Positions 1-7,947 of a stretch of DNA of 64,000 nt are shown one piece after another (position 1 is the first letter of the stretch; each line of letters starts with the position of its first letter). Location of the stretch: contig LT827128.1 in the NCBI GenBank assembly GCA_900170005.1, positions 1,116,001 to 1,180,000 on the forward strand. Reading direction: 5' to 3'. Source of the DNA: Gordonibacter massiliensis (ex Traore et al. 2017) (GTDB taxonomy: Bacteria; Actinomycetota; Coriobacteriia; Coriobacteriales; Eggerthellaceae). Below the pieces are notes generated by a model. It saw only the letters and a list, made by a program, of their open reading frames with translations. It did not search any database and was not told where the DNA came from. The position numbers and the translations under genes are program-made.

Positions 1-17
1 CGAAAGGACCCCATTGG

Positions 18-352
18 CTGTTAAACCACCGTTAACATTACGCAAGCCGGCGCCTTGTCATCCTGGGCGAGCGGAGCATTCGACAGTCCGGCGGACCGTC
101 GAACCCCCGAGCACGCGGAGCGGGCATAGGAAGGCCCCGCGAAGCAGGGACGAAGGATCCCGCGCGGCGCCAACCGGAGGCGTCTCGGCTGCCGCCGCGC
201 GGGATCCTTCGGCTCCGGCGGCTTTCGCCGCTCATCGCTTCGCGATGCCTCCCTGCGCCCGCTCCGCGTGCTCGGGAGTGCAACAGTCCAGTGGACTGTT
301 GCATGCTCAGGATGACAACCCGGCCGGATGCATGTCAACGGTGGTCTAACAG
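18..352. repeat. Long palindromic intergenic repeat, family A copy 1
   Basis: An imperfect palindrome of about 335 bp with no convincing gene. The outer arms match over about 20 bp with two mismatches (GCTGTTAaACCACCGTTaACAT against its inverted copy near 330-350). Inner arms repeat GTCATCCTG, GAGCACGCGGAGCGGGC and GAAGGATCCCGCGCGGC in inverted order. Short nested dyads such as ACAGTCC/GGACTGT lie inside. The same words recur at 2477-2668 and 35868-36014. It lies just past the 3' end of mtaB and may act as a transcript-end hairpin. Apparent ORFs on both strands here are repeat translations. Confidence 0.75.
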
Positions 353-381
353 CGGCGGCACGCCATGGCGGCGGCTCCCGC

Positions 382-1578
382 CTAGCCTCTGGGGAACGTC
401 ACTTCCACGAGCGAGCCTGCCGGCGCGCCCTCGGGCGCGGGGAGTTCGAAGTAGCTTTCGGTGAGGGCCGTCCTGCCCGGCTCCACAACCGCGAGCTCGC
501 GCGTGCCCGCGCGGCGCGCAAGCTCCTGGGAGCGCAGCACGCGGCCCGTCTCGCGCAGGCGGCGCGCGCGTTCGGCCTTGACGGGCGCGGGCACCTGGTC
601 GCAGCGCGCGGCCGCCGGCGTTCCAGTGCGGATCGAGTACGGGAACGCGTGGATCTTGGCGAAGCGGCAGCTGCGCACGGCCTCGAGCGTCGTCGCGAAG
701 TCGTCTTCGGTCTCGCCGGGAAAGCCCGCGATGACGTCCGTTGACAGCGAGAGCTCGGGCACGGCGGCGTAGAGCCCGTCGACGAGCTCGCAGAAGCGCT
801 CGGCCGTATAGGGGCGCGCCATCTCGGACAGCACGCGCGTCGACCCGGACTGCAGCGGAAGATGCAGGTGGCGGCACACGCGCCCCTCGGCCGAGGCCAG
901 CAACGACACGAACGCGTCGTCCACGTCCATGGGCTCGACGCTGGACACGCGGAAGCGCGCGTCGGGGCCGCCGCTGCGGGGTCCCAGGCCGCGCGTCTCG
1001 TCCAGCAAGCGCTCCAGCAACCCCGCCAGGCGCAGGCCCTCGTCGTCGTAGGAGCCCAGGTTGATGCCCGTGAGCACGACCTCCCGCACGCCGGCGGCGA
1101 TCAGGGCCCGCACCTCCGCCGCCACCTCGTCGGCCGGCCGGCTGGTCGCGCGCCCGCGCGCCACGTGCACGATGCAGTACGTGCAGGCGTTGTCGCAGCC
1201 GTCCTGCACCTTCACGCCCACGCGCGTGCGGAAGCCCTCCCCCGCCCGCAGCGCGGCGTCGTTCGGCGCGGCCGCCGCGAGCTCGCCCTTGGGCACGACC
1301 TCCACGCGGGGGTCCATGGACGAGAACGCGTCCGCGTCGAGCGCGGCGGCGCATCCCGTGACCACGACGCGCGCCGCCGGGTTCGCGCGCAGGGCGTGGC
1401 GCACGGCCTTGCGCGTCTTCTTCTCGGCCTCGCCGGTGACGGTGCACGTGTTCACCACCACGAGGTCGGCGTCCTCCTCGGCCGCCGGGACCCCGCCGCG
1501 GGCCATGAGCGCGGCGGCGAATGCGTCCGATTCCACGCGGTTGACCTTGCAGCCCAGGTTGACGACGGCGAACCTCAT
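382..1578 (-). CDS. mtaB: tRNA t6A37 methylthiotransferase MtaB
   Basis: A radical-SAM enzyme expected to methylthiolate N6-threonylcarbamoyladenosine at tRNA position 37. The 398-aa product begins MRFAVVNLGCKVN, the UPF0004 N-terminal cluster region. It carries the radical-SAM motif CDNACTYC, followed by RGRATSRP, and ends in a TRAM-like segment (LAVVEPGRTALTESYFELP). The open frame continues far upstream, but the ATG at 1578 is chosen because it gives the family N-terminus and overlaps the rsmE stop by 4 nt (ATGA). It is the last gene of the dnaJ-rsmE-mtaB run and is followed by repeat A. Confidence 0.93.
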   Translation of the reverse strand: MRFAVVNLGCKVNRVESDAFAAALMARGGVPAAEEDADLVVVNTCTVTGEAEKKTRKAVRHALRANPAARVVVTGCAAALDADAFSSMDPRVEVVPKGELAAAAPNDAALRAGEGFRTRVGVKVQDGCDNACTYCIVHVARGRATSRPADEVAAEVRALIAAGVREVVLTGINLGSYDDEGLRLAGLLERLLDETRGLGPRSGGPDARFRVSSVEPMDVDDAFVSLLASAEGRVCRHLHLPLQSGSTRVLSEMARPYTAERFCELVDGLYAAVPELSLSTDVIAGFPGETEDDFATTLEAVRSCRFAKIHAFPYSIRTGTPAAARCDQVPAPVKAERARRLRETGRVLRSQELARRAGTRELAVVEPGRTALTESYFELPAPEGAPAGSLVEVTFPRG

Positions 1579-2447
1579 CGCACGCCCCTTGTCTCGCCCG
1601 CGTGCGCGCCGCCCGCCTCGCGCGGGAACGAGAAGGCCCCTTCCCGCGCCCCTTGGCTTCGCCGCGCGAGGCGGTCGAGCTCGTACAGGACGAGCGCGGG
1701 CGCGACGATGCCCGCCGTCTCGGTGCGCAGGATGGAGGGCCCGAGCGTGACGAGCGAGGAGCGGGGGTTGCAGCCGAGAAGCGCCTCGACCTCGTGCTCG
1801 GCGAGGCCGCCCTCGGGGCCCACCACCACGGCCACGCGGGCATCCTCGGGAAGCGCGCCCGCGCGGGCCAGCCCCTGCGCGATCGCCTCGTCGATGCGCG
1901 CGGTGCGCGGAGCCTCCTCCCAGCACACGAGCAGGACGGTGGCGCCGGCCAGCAGCGCGCACGCCTCCCCGACCGTCGCCGGCTCCGCCACCTCGGGCAC
2001 GGCGCGCTGGCCCGACTGCATGGCGGCGCTCTTGGCCACGGCGCGCCATCGCTCGGCGCGCGCGGCCGCCTTCTTGGCGTCGAGCCTCACGATGGAGCGC
2101 TCGCACGCGAGCGGGACGAACCCGGCCACGCCCAGCTCGGTGGCGTGGCGCACCACCGAGTCCATCTTGTCGCCCTTGGCGAGCCCTTGCACCAGCAGCA
2201 CGGTCGGACGGGGTCCCTCGTCGTCGAGGCGCTGGGCGATGCGCACGAGCGGCACCGCGTCGGAGAAGTCGACCACCTCGCATTCGAAGTAGTCGCGCGC
2301 GGCGTCCACCACGGCCACGTGCTCGCCGGGGGCCAGGCGCAGCACGCGCGCGTGCTTGGCGTCGCCGGGGGCCAGGCGCAGCGGGAACACGCCGTCGGCC
2401 TCGTCGGCGAGCGCCTGGTCTTCGAGATAGAAATGAGGGAGGGACAT
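1575..2447 (-). CDS. rsmE: 16S rRNA (uracil1498-N3)-methyltransferase RsmE
   Basis: A SPOUT-class RNA methyltransferase that methylates U1498 of 16S rRNA. The 290-aa product has the N-terminal PUA-like part (MSLPHFYLEDQ, HARVLRLAPGE) and the C-terminal trefoil-knot SAM site, seen in VVVGPEGGLAEHE and LGPSILRTETA. AAAGGG lies 5 nt before the ATG. In many Gram-positive genomes prmA sits between dnaJ and rsmE; here that gene is absent and a repeat occupies the gap. The stop overlaps the mtaB start, so the two are probably translationally coupled. The last 25 residues are low-complexity. Confidence 0.93.
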   Translation of the reverse strand: MSLPHFYLEDQALADEADGVFPLRLAPGDAKHARVLRLAPGEHVAVVDAARDYFECEVVDFSDAVPLVRIAQRLDDEGPRPTVLLVQGLAKGDKMDSVVRHATELGVAGFVPLACERSIVRLDAKKAAARAERWRAVAKSAAMQSGQRAVPEVAEPATVGEACALLAGATVLLVCWEEAPRTARIDEAIAQGLARAGALPEDARVAVVVGPEGGLAEHEVEALLGCNPRSSLVTLGPSILRTETAGIVAPALVLYELDRLARRSQGAREGAFSFPREAGGAHAGETRGVR

Positions 2448-2476
2448 GGAAACCCTTTCTCCGACGGGTGTTGATG

Positions 2477-2668
2477 CCTGTCATCCTGAGCGCAGGCCGT
2501 AGGCCGAAGTCGAAGGATCCCGCGCGGCGTCAGCGGGAAGCGTCACAGCTATCGCCGCACGGGATCCTTCGCCCCCGCTCCACAGGGCCTCCCTGCGCCC
2601 GCTCCGCGTGCTCGGGAGTTCGACAGTCCACCGGACTGTCGAATGCTCCGCTCGCTCAGGATGACAGG
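2477..2668. repeat. Palindromic intergenic repeat, family A copy 2
   Basis: The ends form a perfect 16-bp inverted repeat (CCTGTCATCCTGAGCG at 2477-2492 against 2653-2668). Inside is a second dyad built on GAAGGATCCCGCGCGGC / CCGCACGGGATCCTTCG, plus ACAGTCCACCGGACTGT. It lies between the dnaJ stop and the rsmE start, where prmA would stand in related gene orders. It may affect read-through from dnaJ into rsmE. Confidence 0.8.
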
Positions 2669-2738
2669 GGTACCGCTTGATGACAGGGGCGCCGCTGCGC
2701 TCGCTCGGACATAGAGGCAGCCAACCGGCCCGCCGGCT

Positions 2739-3872
2739 CTACTGGAACGCGTCGCGCAGCTTCTGCAGCGGCGTGCGCTCGTCGGGCACGTCCTCGCCCA
2801 TGTCGGCGGCGAGCTGCTCCAAGAGCTCGCGCTGCTTCTTCGTCACCTTCTTCGGCACCACCACGTTCACGTGCACGAACAAGTCTCCGCGCGCATCGCT
2901 GCGGAACTTCGGCATGCCGTGGCCCTTCACGCGCACCACCTGCTCGTTCTGGCAGCCCTCGGGAATGCGCACCTGCACCTTCTCGTCCTCGAAGATGCCG
3001 TCGATCTCGATCTCGGCGCCGAGCGTGGCCTGCACGATGGACACGTTCGCGCGCGCATGCAGGCTGTCGCCGTCGCGCTCGAAGAACTCGTGGGGCTGTA
3101 CGCGCACCGTGACGATGAGGTCGCCGGGCGCCGCGCCCTGCAAGCCCGCCTCGCCGAAGCCGGACAGGCGCAACTGCTGCGAGTCGCGGATGCCCACCGG
3201 CACCTCCACGGTCACGCGCTGGCGGTCGGGCACGCGGCCCTGGCCCTCGCACTCGGGGCAGGGGTTCTCCACCGAGCGGCCCGTGCCGCCGCACTTCTTG
3301 CACGTCGTGGCCGACTGCATGTCGCCGAGGAACGTGTGCTGCACCGTGACCACGCGGCCCTGGCCGCCGCACTCGGGACAGGTGACCTCGCGCCCGTCGG
3401 GGCCGAGGCCCGTGCCGTCGCAGTCGGGGCACGGAGCCAGGCGGTCGTACACGATCTCCTTCTTGGCGCCCGCCGCCACCTCTTCCAGCGTGACGCGCAG
3501 GCCCACGCCCATGTCGCGACCCTCGCGGCGCTGCGCCTGACGCGCGCCGCCTCCGCCGAAGAACGAGCTGAAGATGTCGCCCATGCCGAAGCCGCCGCCG
3601 AACAGATCCTCGAAGTCGACGTACCCGCCGCCGTAGGGGCTGCCGCCGCCGGCCGCGCCGGGAACGGTGCCGAAGCGGTCGTACTGGGCGCGCTTGCCGG
3701 GATCCGACAGCACGTCGTACGCCTCGTTCAGCTCCTTGAACTGGTCCTCGGCGTCGGCGGCCTTGTTCACGTCGGGGTGAAGCTCGCGCGCGCGGCGTCG
3801 GAACGCCTTCTTGATCTCGTCTTCCGTGGCGTTCTTCGAAACGCCTAGAACCTCGTACAGATCCTTGGCCAT
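2739..3872 (-). CDS. dnaJ: Chaperone DnaJ (Hsp40)
   Basis: A co-chaperone that stimulates DnaK ATPase and delivers unfolded clients. The 377-aa product has a J domain with HPD at residues 32-34, a Gly/Phe-rich linker (GGGFGMGDIFSSFFGGGG), four CxxCxGxG zinc repeats (CPDCDGTG, CPECGGQG, CKKCGGTG, CPECEGQG) and the two C-terminal beta domains. The ATG at 3872 (MAKDLYEVLG) is preferred over one five codons upstream because GGAAGA lies 6 nt before it. It follows hrcA by 60 bp, which suggests cotranscription under HrcA control. No grpE or dnaK is adjacent. Confidence 0.96.
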   Translation of the reverse strand: MAKDLYEVLGVSKNATEDEIKKAFRRRARELHPDVNKAADAEDQFKELNEAYDVLSDPGKRAQYDRFGTVPGAAGGGSPYGGGYVDFEDLFGGGFGMGDIFSSFFGGGGARQAQRREGRDMGVGLRVTLEEVAAGAKKEIVYDRLAPCPDCDGTGLGPDGREVTCPECGGQGRVVTVQHTFLGDMQSATTCKKCGGTGRSVENPCPECEGQGRVPDRQRVTVEVPVGIRDSQQLRLSGFGEAGLQGAAPGDLIVTVRVQPHEFFERDGDSLHARANVSIVQATLGAEIEIDGIFEDEKVQVRIPEGCQNEQVVRVKGHGMPKFRSDARGDLFVHVNVVVPKKVTKKQRELLEQLAADMGEDVPDERTPLQKLRDAFQ

Positions 3873-3932
3873 TGCTCTTCCGTGCACCTTCCTCGTGAAC
3901 GGCGCCGCCTCCGTGCCGGCGCCGTGCGAATC

Positions 3933-4946
3933 CTATACGTCCTGAAGCGCGGCGGACGCGATGCGCACCGCCCGCAACACCTTCGAGTAGTCCATGCGCG
4001 TGGGCCCGATGACGGCCACGACGCCGGCCGATTCGCCGCGCCCGTAGCGGCTCGCCACCACCGACACGCCCGCCAGCTCCTCCGCGTCGTTCTCGCGCCC
4101 GATGCGCACGCTGGGCGTGCCGTCGGCCTGCTGCACCGCCTCGTCCAGGATGTGCAGCATCACCGTGTCGTTCTCGAGCACCTGCATGACGGGCAGCAGC
4201 GCCTGGGACTGGCTGAACTCGGGCTTCGTCAGAAGCGAGCTCACGCCCAGCCGATGCGCGCGCGAAAGCTCGCTCTCCTGCAAGCACGACAGCACCTCGT
4301 CGAGCGCCATGCGCACGAGCGGGTCGCGGAACGCCTCGGCCATGCCCTGGCCCAGCCCGTCCTCGATCTGCTGGAGCGACTTGCCCGTGAACACGTCGCC
4401 CAGGAACACCTGCACGCGCGCAAGGTCGTCGGGAGCCACCTCTTCGGCGAACTCCATCTGGCGGTTGAACACCTGACCGTCCTCGGTGACGAGCACGACA
4501 AGGGCGCGATAGGGGGAAAGCGAGATGAGGGAGAGCTGCTTGATGTGCAGGTTCAGCACGGACGGCGCCAGCACGATGGACAGGCAGTCCGTGATGCGCG
4601 TGAGCGCCGACGACGTCTGCTCCAACAGCGCGTCGAGCTCGCTCGCGCTGCGGCGCAGCTCGTCCACCACCGGGCGGTACCGTTCGTCATCGCCCGTGAA
4701 GTCGGTCGTGAGCAGGTTGTCGACGAACGCGCGGTACCCGGTGTCGGTGGGTATGCGGCCGGCCGAGGTGTGCGGCTGCGTGATGTAGCCCCCGTCCTCG
4801 AGCACCGAAAGCTCGTTGCGCACCGTCGCCGGGCTCACGCCCAGCTGGTAGCGCTCCGTGAGCGTGCGCGAGCCCACCGGCAGAGCGCGCGCGACGTATT
4901 CTTCTATGAGCGCGGCAAGCACCCGCTGCCTGCGATCCGATAGCAC
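3933..4946 (-). CDS. hrcA: Heat-inducible transcription repressor HrcA
   Basis: A repressor of class I heat-shock genes that binds CIRCE operators. A GTG start at 4946 is chosen (VLSDRRQRVLAALIEEYV) because AGGAAGG lies 9 nt upstream and the 337-aa product then has the usual family length; an ORF extends 17 codons further. The N-terminal winged helix is seen in LTERYQLGVSPATVRNELSV, followed by the GYITQPHTSAGRIPTDTGYR signature. A CIRCE-like site lies about 55 bp upstream over the promoter, so hrcA-dnaJ is probably autoregulated. Confidence 0.95.
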   Translation of the reverse strand: MLSDRRQRVLAALIEEYVARALPVGSRTLTERYQLGVSPATVRNELSVLEDGGYITQPHTSAGRIPTDTGYRAFVDNLLTTDFTGDDERYRPVVDELRRSASELDALLEQTSSALTRITDCLSIVLAPSVLNLHIKQLSLISLSPYRALVVLVTEDGQVFNRQMEFAEEVAPDDLARVQVFLGDVFTGKSLQQIEDGLGQGMAEAFRDPLVRMALDEVLSCLQESELSRAHRLGVSSLLTKPEFSQSQALLPVMQVLENDTVMLHILDEAVQQADGTPSVRIGRENDAEELAGVSVVASRYGRGESAGVVAVIGPTRMDYSKVLRAVRIASAALQDV

Positions 4947-4995
4947 GCCTCTCCACCTTCCTCTCTCGTGTTGTTCCCCGCGAACACTGCGACGC

Positions 4996-5001
4996 ATTAT
5001 A
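4996..5001 (-). promoter_or_regulatory. -10 box of the hrcA-dnaJ promoter
   Basis: On the minus strand the sequence is a perfect TATAAT directly abutting the CIRCE-like dyad. No good -35 hexamer stands at the usual spacing, though the CIRCE arm itself (TTAGCAC) covers that area. Start-site position is inferred only. Confidence 0.55.
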
Positions 5002-5028
5002 TTAGCAGCCGTTGCGCTAGAGTGCTAA
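5002..5028. promoter_or_regulatory. CIRCE-like operator (one degenerate arm)
   Basis: The family consensus is TTAGCACTC-N9-GAGTGCTAA. Here the right arm is exact (GAGTGCTAA, 5020-5028), the spacer is exactly 9 nt, and the left arm reads TTAGCAGCC, matching six of nine bases. It adjoins the TATAAT of the hrcA promoter, the expected place for HrcA autoregulation. Confidence 0.8.
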
Positions 5029-5146
5029 CAAATGCAGAGAATATATGCATAATCACCCGAAAGGCGCACGAATCCGCTTGTTTTTCGAAGAAGGCGAGAG
5101 AGGTTTATGCAAAACCGATCGAGGCCCGCAGAGGGCCGGTGGACGC

Positions 5147-5839
5147 TTAATGCTTTTGAGCGCTGCGAGCGCCGGAAGACGCGTTCGCCCCCTCTGCCCC
5201 ACCGGTCGCGAGGCGCGAGCGATCGTGAGCGGCGCCGTCGGCGATCTCAATGATGTCGCGCAGCAGGCTTTGCGCGAGGCGGCGCAGGTCGAGCTCTTCC
5301 GAGAGGGCCGAAACGGCCGCCCCGTCAGCCACGGCCATGACGATGCGGGGGCCTATCTCGATTCCGGCGTGCTCCAAAATGCGCGTGACGCTCTCGGCTA
5401 TGGCGTTGTAGCCCTTACGGTACTCTTCGACGATCGAGGTATCCCGTTCCACCGAGATCAGCTGGAGATAGCGGGCAATCGGATCCGAACGGCGATCGGG
5501 CAAGCACACGCTGGCGAGCAGCTTCGGACAGGCCGCGCGGCAACGCGCACGAGGCATGCTCTCGGCCGCGCACGCCACTTCGTCCGCATGCCGTATCCAT
5601 AGCTGGATATTGTATTCTTCAGCCTCTCGGAGCAACTCCTCGCACGAATCGAAGTAGTACCCCACCGCCGAGGAGGCCGCTCCCGCCATCTTCGCAACGC
5701 GCCGGTAGCTGACGGATTGCGGCCCCTCCTCACGCAGCAAAGCGGCGGCCGCAAGCACGAGCGACGCATGGGTGATTTGCGCCTTCAAGAATTTGGGCGT
5801 TGGGGAAGCATGGGGAATGGGTTCGTCTATCTTGCTCAC
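5147..5839 (-). CDS. TetR-like transcriptional regulator
   Basis: A probable one-component regulator. The N-terminal helix-turn-helix is recognisable in ALLREEGPQSVSYRRVAKMAGAASSAVGYYFDSCEELL (residues about 35-75); the rest is an unassigned helical ligand domain. The GTG at 5839 is chosen because GGAGG lies 9 nt upstream; an alternative TTG three codons earlier directly touches that GGAGG. It follows the MFS gene on the same strand across a strong hairpin (5859-5885) and may control the transporter and enzyme islet upstream. The ligand is unknown. Confidence 0.75.
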   Translation of the reverse strand: MSKIDEPIPHASPTPKFLKAQITHASLVLAAAALLREEGPQSVSYRRVAKMAGAASSAVGYYFDSCEELLREAEEYNIQLWIRHADEVACAAESMPRARCRAACPKLLASVCLPDRRSDPIARYLQLISVERDTSIVEEYRKGYNAIAESVTRILEHAGIEIGPRIVMAVADGAAVSALSEELDLRRLAQSLLRDIIEIADGAAHDRSRLATGGAEGANASSGARSAQKH

Positions 5840-5858
5840 TTCGATCAACCTCCAAAGC

Positions 5859-5885
5859 GGCTTTCCCCGGCATGCGGGGAAAGCC
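5859..5885. terminator. Perfect 11-bp hairpin between MFS and TetR genes
   Basis: GGCTTTCCCCG (5859-5869) pairs with CGGGGAAAGCC (5875-5885) around a short loop. It lies past the MFS stop and just before the ribosome site of the TetR gene. On the minus strand no T-run follows, so it could be an attenuating or processing hairpin instead of a full terminator. Confidence 0.6.
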
Positions 5886-5937
5886 TTTTGGGAGCAGACC
5901 GAAGCCGGCTCCCCATCTTGCCAGCACCGTCCGCGCG

Positions 5938-7251
5938 CTACACGTCAGCCAGCTCCTTGCCCGCATGCTCATGGGAGAGGACCATCGCGACGAGGGCAAC
6001 GCACGATACCCCTACGGTATACCACGCCGGAGCCAGGTTCGATCCGGTCAATGCGATCAATGCAGTAGCCACCATGGGCGCCGAGCCGCCGAACAAGGCG
6101 TTCGCCAAGTTGAACGACAGAGCGAACCCGGAATACCGCACCTCCGTCGGGAACGTTTCCGCCAAATAGCTGGACAGCGTGCCGTCGTTCACGGTGAGCG
6201 CCGCGCACATGACCAATTCGACAACGAGGACCGCAACGAAGTCGCCGGTGTTCAGCAGCACGAACGCCGGCACCGTGAACACGATGAAGGAAACGCAGGC
6301 GATGATGAGCATCTTCTTGCGGCCGAACCGATCGGACAGATGCCCGCTGCCAAAAATGAAGGCCACATACGTTACCAGGCATATCGTGGTTATGAGGGAA
6401 GACTCGTACGGAGCCATGTGGACCACGGACTCCAAGTACACCGGCAAATACGTGAGCACCGTGTAAAATCCCACGGCGTTCAACATGGCGGCACCGAAAG
6501 AAATCACCAGTTCCTTCTTGTGGTTCCTGAACAACGTTCTGATGGGACGGGGCGCGTCCTCGCTCTTGTCAACCACCTTGGCCATCATGGTGCGGTACGT
6601 CGGCGAGTCTTCCAACCGCGCACGGATGTAATGCGCGATGAACCCGAGCGGCCCAGCCAACAGGAACGGGATGCGCCAACCCCATTCGCTCACAGCCGAA
6701 TCGGGAAGCAGCAAGTACATGATCGTAGCAAACGTCGAGCCTACCAGCAATCCGGTGGCCGTGGACGCCGGCACGATAGAGCAGTACACGCCGCGCTTAT
6801 TCGCAGGGGCGTACTCGGCCAAGAACGTGGCAGCCCCGGCGTACTCGCCCGACGCCGAAAAACCCTGCAGCATGCGCAGCAGGAGCAAGAGAGCGGGTGC
6901 GGCGATGCCGATCAACGAGAAGCCCGGCAGCAAGCCGATGCAAAACGTGGCGCCGGCCATAAGGAATATGGAGGTGGACAGGGCCCACTTGCGGCCCTTC
7001 TTGTCGCCCATACTGCCCCGGAAGATGGCACCGACGGGACGCAGCAGGAACGAAAGCGCGAACACCGCGAACGTCTGCATGAGCGCGAGCGCCGGATCGT
7101 CGCCAGGGAAGAACACGTTGGCGATAACCACTGCAAAATAAGAATAAGTCGCGTAATCGAACCATTCGATGAAGTTTCCAAGAAACGAGGACGCGGCCAC
7201 CTTCCTGATGACGCTCCCCTTGCCTTCTGTTGCATCTGCCTTTGATTCCAT
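5938..7251 (-). CDS. MFS metabolite:H+ symporter-like transporter
   Basis: A 437-aa inner-membrane permease with about twelve helices, typical of the MHS branch (ProP/ShiA-like). Conserved loops are seen: GSMGDKKGRKWAL after helix 2 and GHLSDRFGRKKML at the middle of the protein. The N-terminus SFLGNFIEWFDYATYSYFA is characteristic of the MHS family. AAGGGG precedes the ATG. The substrate is unknown; relatives carry organic acids or zwitterions. It is the third gene downstream of the DMT transporter and the unrecognised protein. Confidence 0.85.
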   Translation of the reverse strand: MESKADATEGKGSVIRKVAASSFLGNFIEWFDYATYSYFAVVIANVFFPGDDPALALMQTFAVFALSFLLRPVGAIFRGSMGDKKGRKWALSTSIFLMAGATFCIGLLPGFSLIGIAAPALLLLLRMLQGFSASGEYAGAATFLAEYAPANKRGVYCSIVPASTATGLLVGSTFATIMYLLLPDSAVSEWGWRIPFLLAGPLGFIAHYIRARLEDSPTYRTMMAKVVDKSEDAPRPIRTLFRNHKKELVISFGAAMLNAVGFYTVLTYLPVYLESVVHMAPYESSLITTICLVTYVAFIFGSGHLSDRFGRKKMLIIACVSFIVFTVPAFVLLNTGDFVAVLVVELVMCAALTVNDGTLSSYLAETFPTEVRYSGFALSFNLANALFGGSAPMVATALIALTGSNLAPAWYTVGVSCVALVAMVLSHEHAGKELADV

Positions 7252-7353
7252 GTCGCACCCCTTGGCATCTCCTCGTTCTTCCCATTGCGGGCTGGGAGGG
7301 CGTGGCCGTCGGGCACGCCCTCCTGGAACCCTGTGATGGAAAACCGCTCGCCA

Positions 7354-7914
7354 TCAGTAGTCTTCGAGCAGGTCGACCTGCGCCTTGCTGGCGCGCAGGA
7401 CGAAGTCGCGCTTCGCCTTCTGGCCGCCCTGGGCGAGCTTGCGCAGGATGACCCTCTTCAGGCGCGGGTACTCGTTCATGCCGTACCACGCGAAGGCGGT
7501 GCCGCCGACGTACGCCTCGACGATGCTGTGCACCGGGGCGTCGGCGTCGCGCTTCGCGTCGAGGGCCAGGTACTCCCGGATCTCCTGCCCGCACAGGTCG
7601 CGGATGACCTCGGGGCTGATCTCCAGGTCGTGGGCCAGCTGCCTCAGCTGGTAGTCGACCTCGGCCTCGTCGGCGTGCGGGAAGTACGTCACGTCGTAGG
7701 CGACCGCGCGCACGTCCGACGCCTTCGCGAACCCGAGCAGCGTGTCCAACGCCACCATCTGCACGTGCTCTTCCGTGCGCTCCGCGATGTCGAGCTCGGC
7801 GGGAAAGCCCTGCAATCCGTTCTCGGCGAACGCAGCCTTCAGCTCGTCCTCGCTCAGGGCGGGCTCGAATTCAACCGCGGTAGCAATGTGGGTCAGGTTG
7901 TTCGTTATCTTCAT
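7354..7914 (-). CDS. Protein of unknown function in the amidinotransferase islet
   Basis: A 186-aa soluble, acidic protein with no signal peptide, no membrane segment and no motif I recognise. It ends FVLRASKAQVDLLEDY. The ATG at 7914 (MKITNNLTHI) is preferred over a GTG three codons earlier because AAAGGAG then lies 10 nt away. It sits 33 bp after the DMT transporter and about 100 bp before the MFS gene, apparently in one operon, so a role tied to the transported or produced compound is likely. The gene is real by frame length and ribosome site; its function is open. Confidence 0.7.
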   Translation of the reverse strand: MKITNNLTHIATAVEFEPALSEDELKAAFAENGLQGFPAELDIAERTEEHVQMVALDTLLGFAKASDVRAVAYDVTYFPHADEAEVDYQLRQLAHDLEISPEVIRDLCGQEIREYLALDAKRDADAPVHSIVEAYVGGTAFAWYGMNEYPRLKRVILRKLAQGGQKAKRDFVLRASKAQVDLLEDY

Positions 7915-7947
7915 ATGCCGCACGCTCCTTTCAAGCGGCCGCAGATT

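Noticed and set aside
38-338. ORFs of about 88-111 aa at the left edge on both strands
   Set aside because: They translate the palindromic repeat; mirror-like peptides (ARSACSGV on both strands) show they are repeat artefacts without ribosome sites.
335-2484. Very long Arg-rich frames opposite or extending mtaB, rsmE and other genes
   Set aside because: GC-rich shadow frames with extreme Arg/Ala content and no family motifs; the real genes lie in the other frame with clear motifs.
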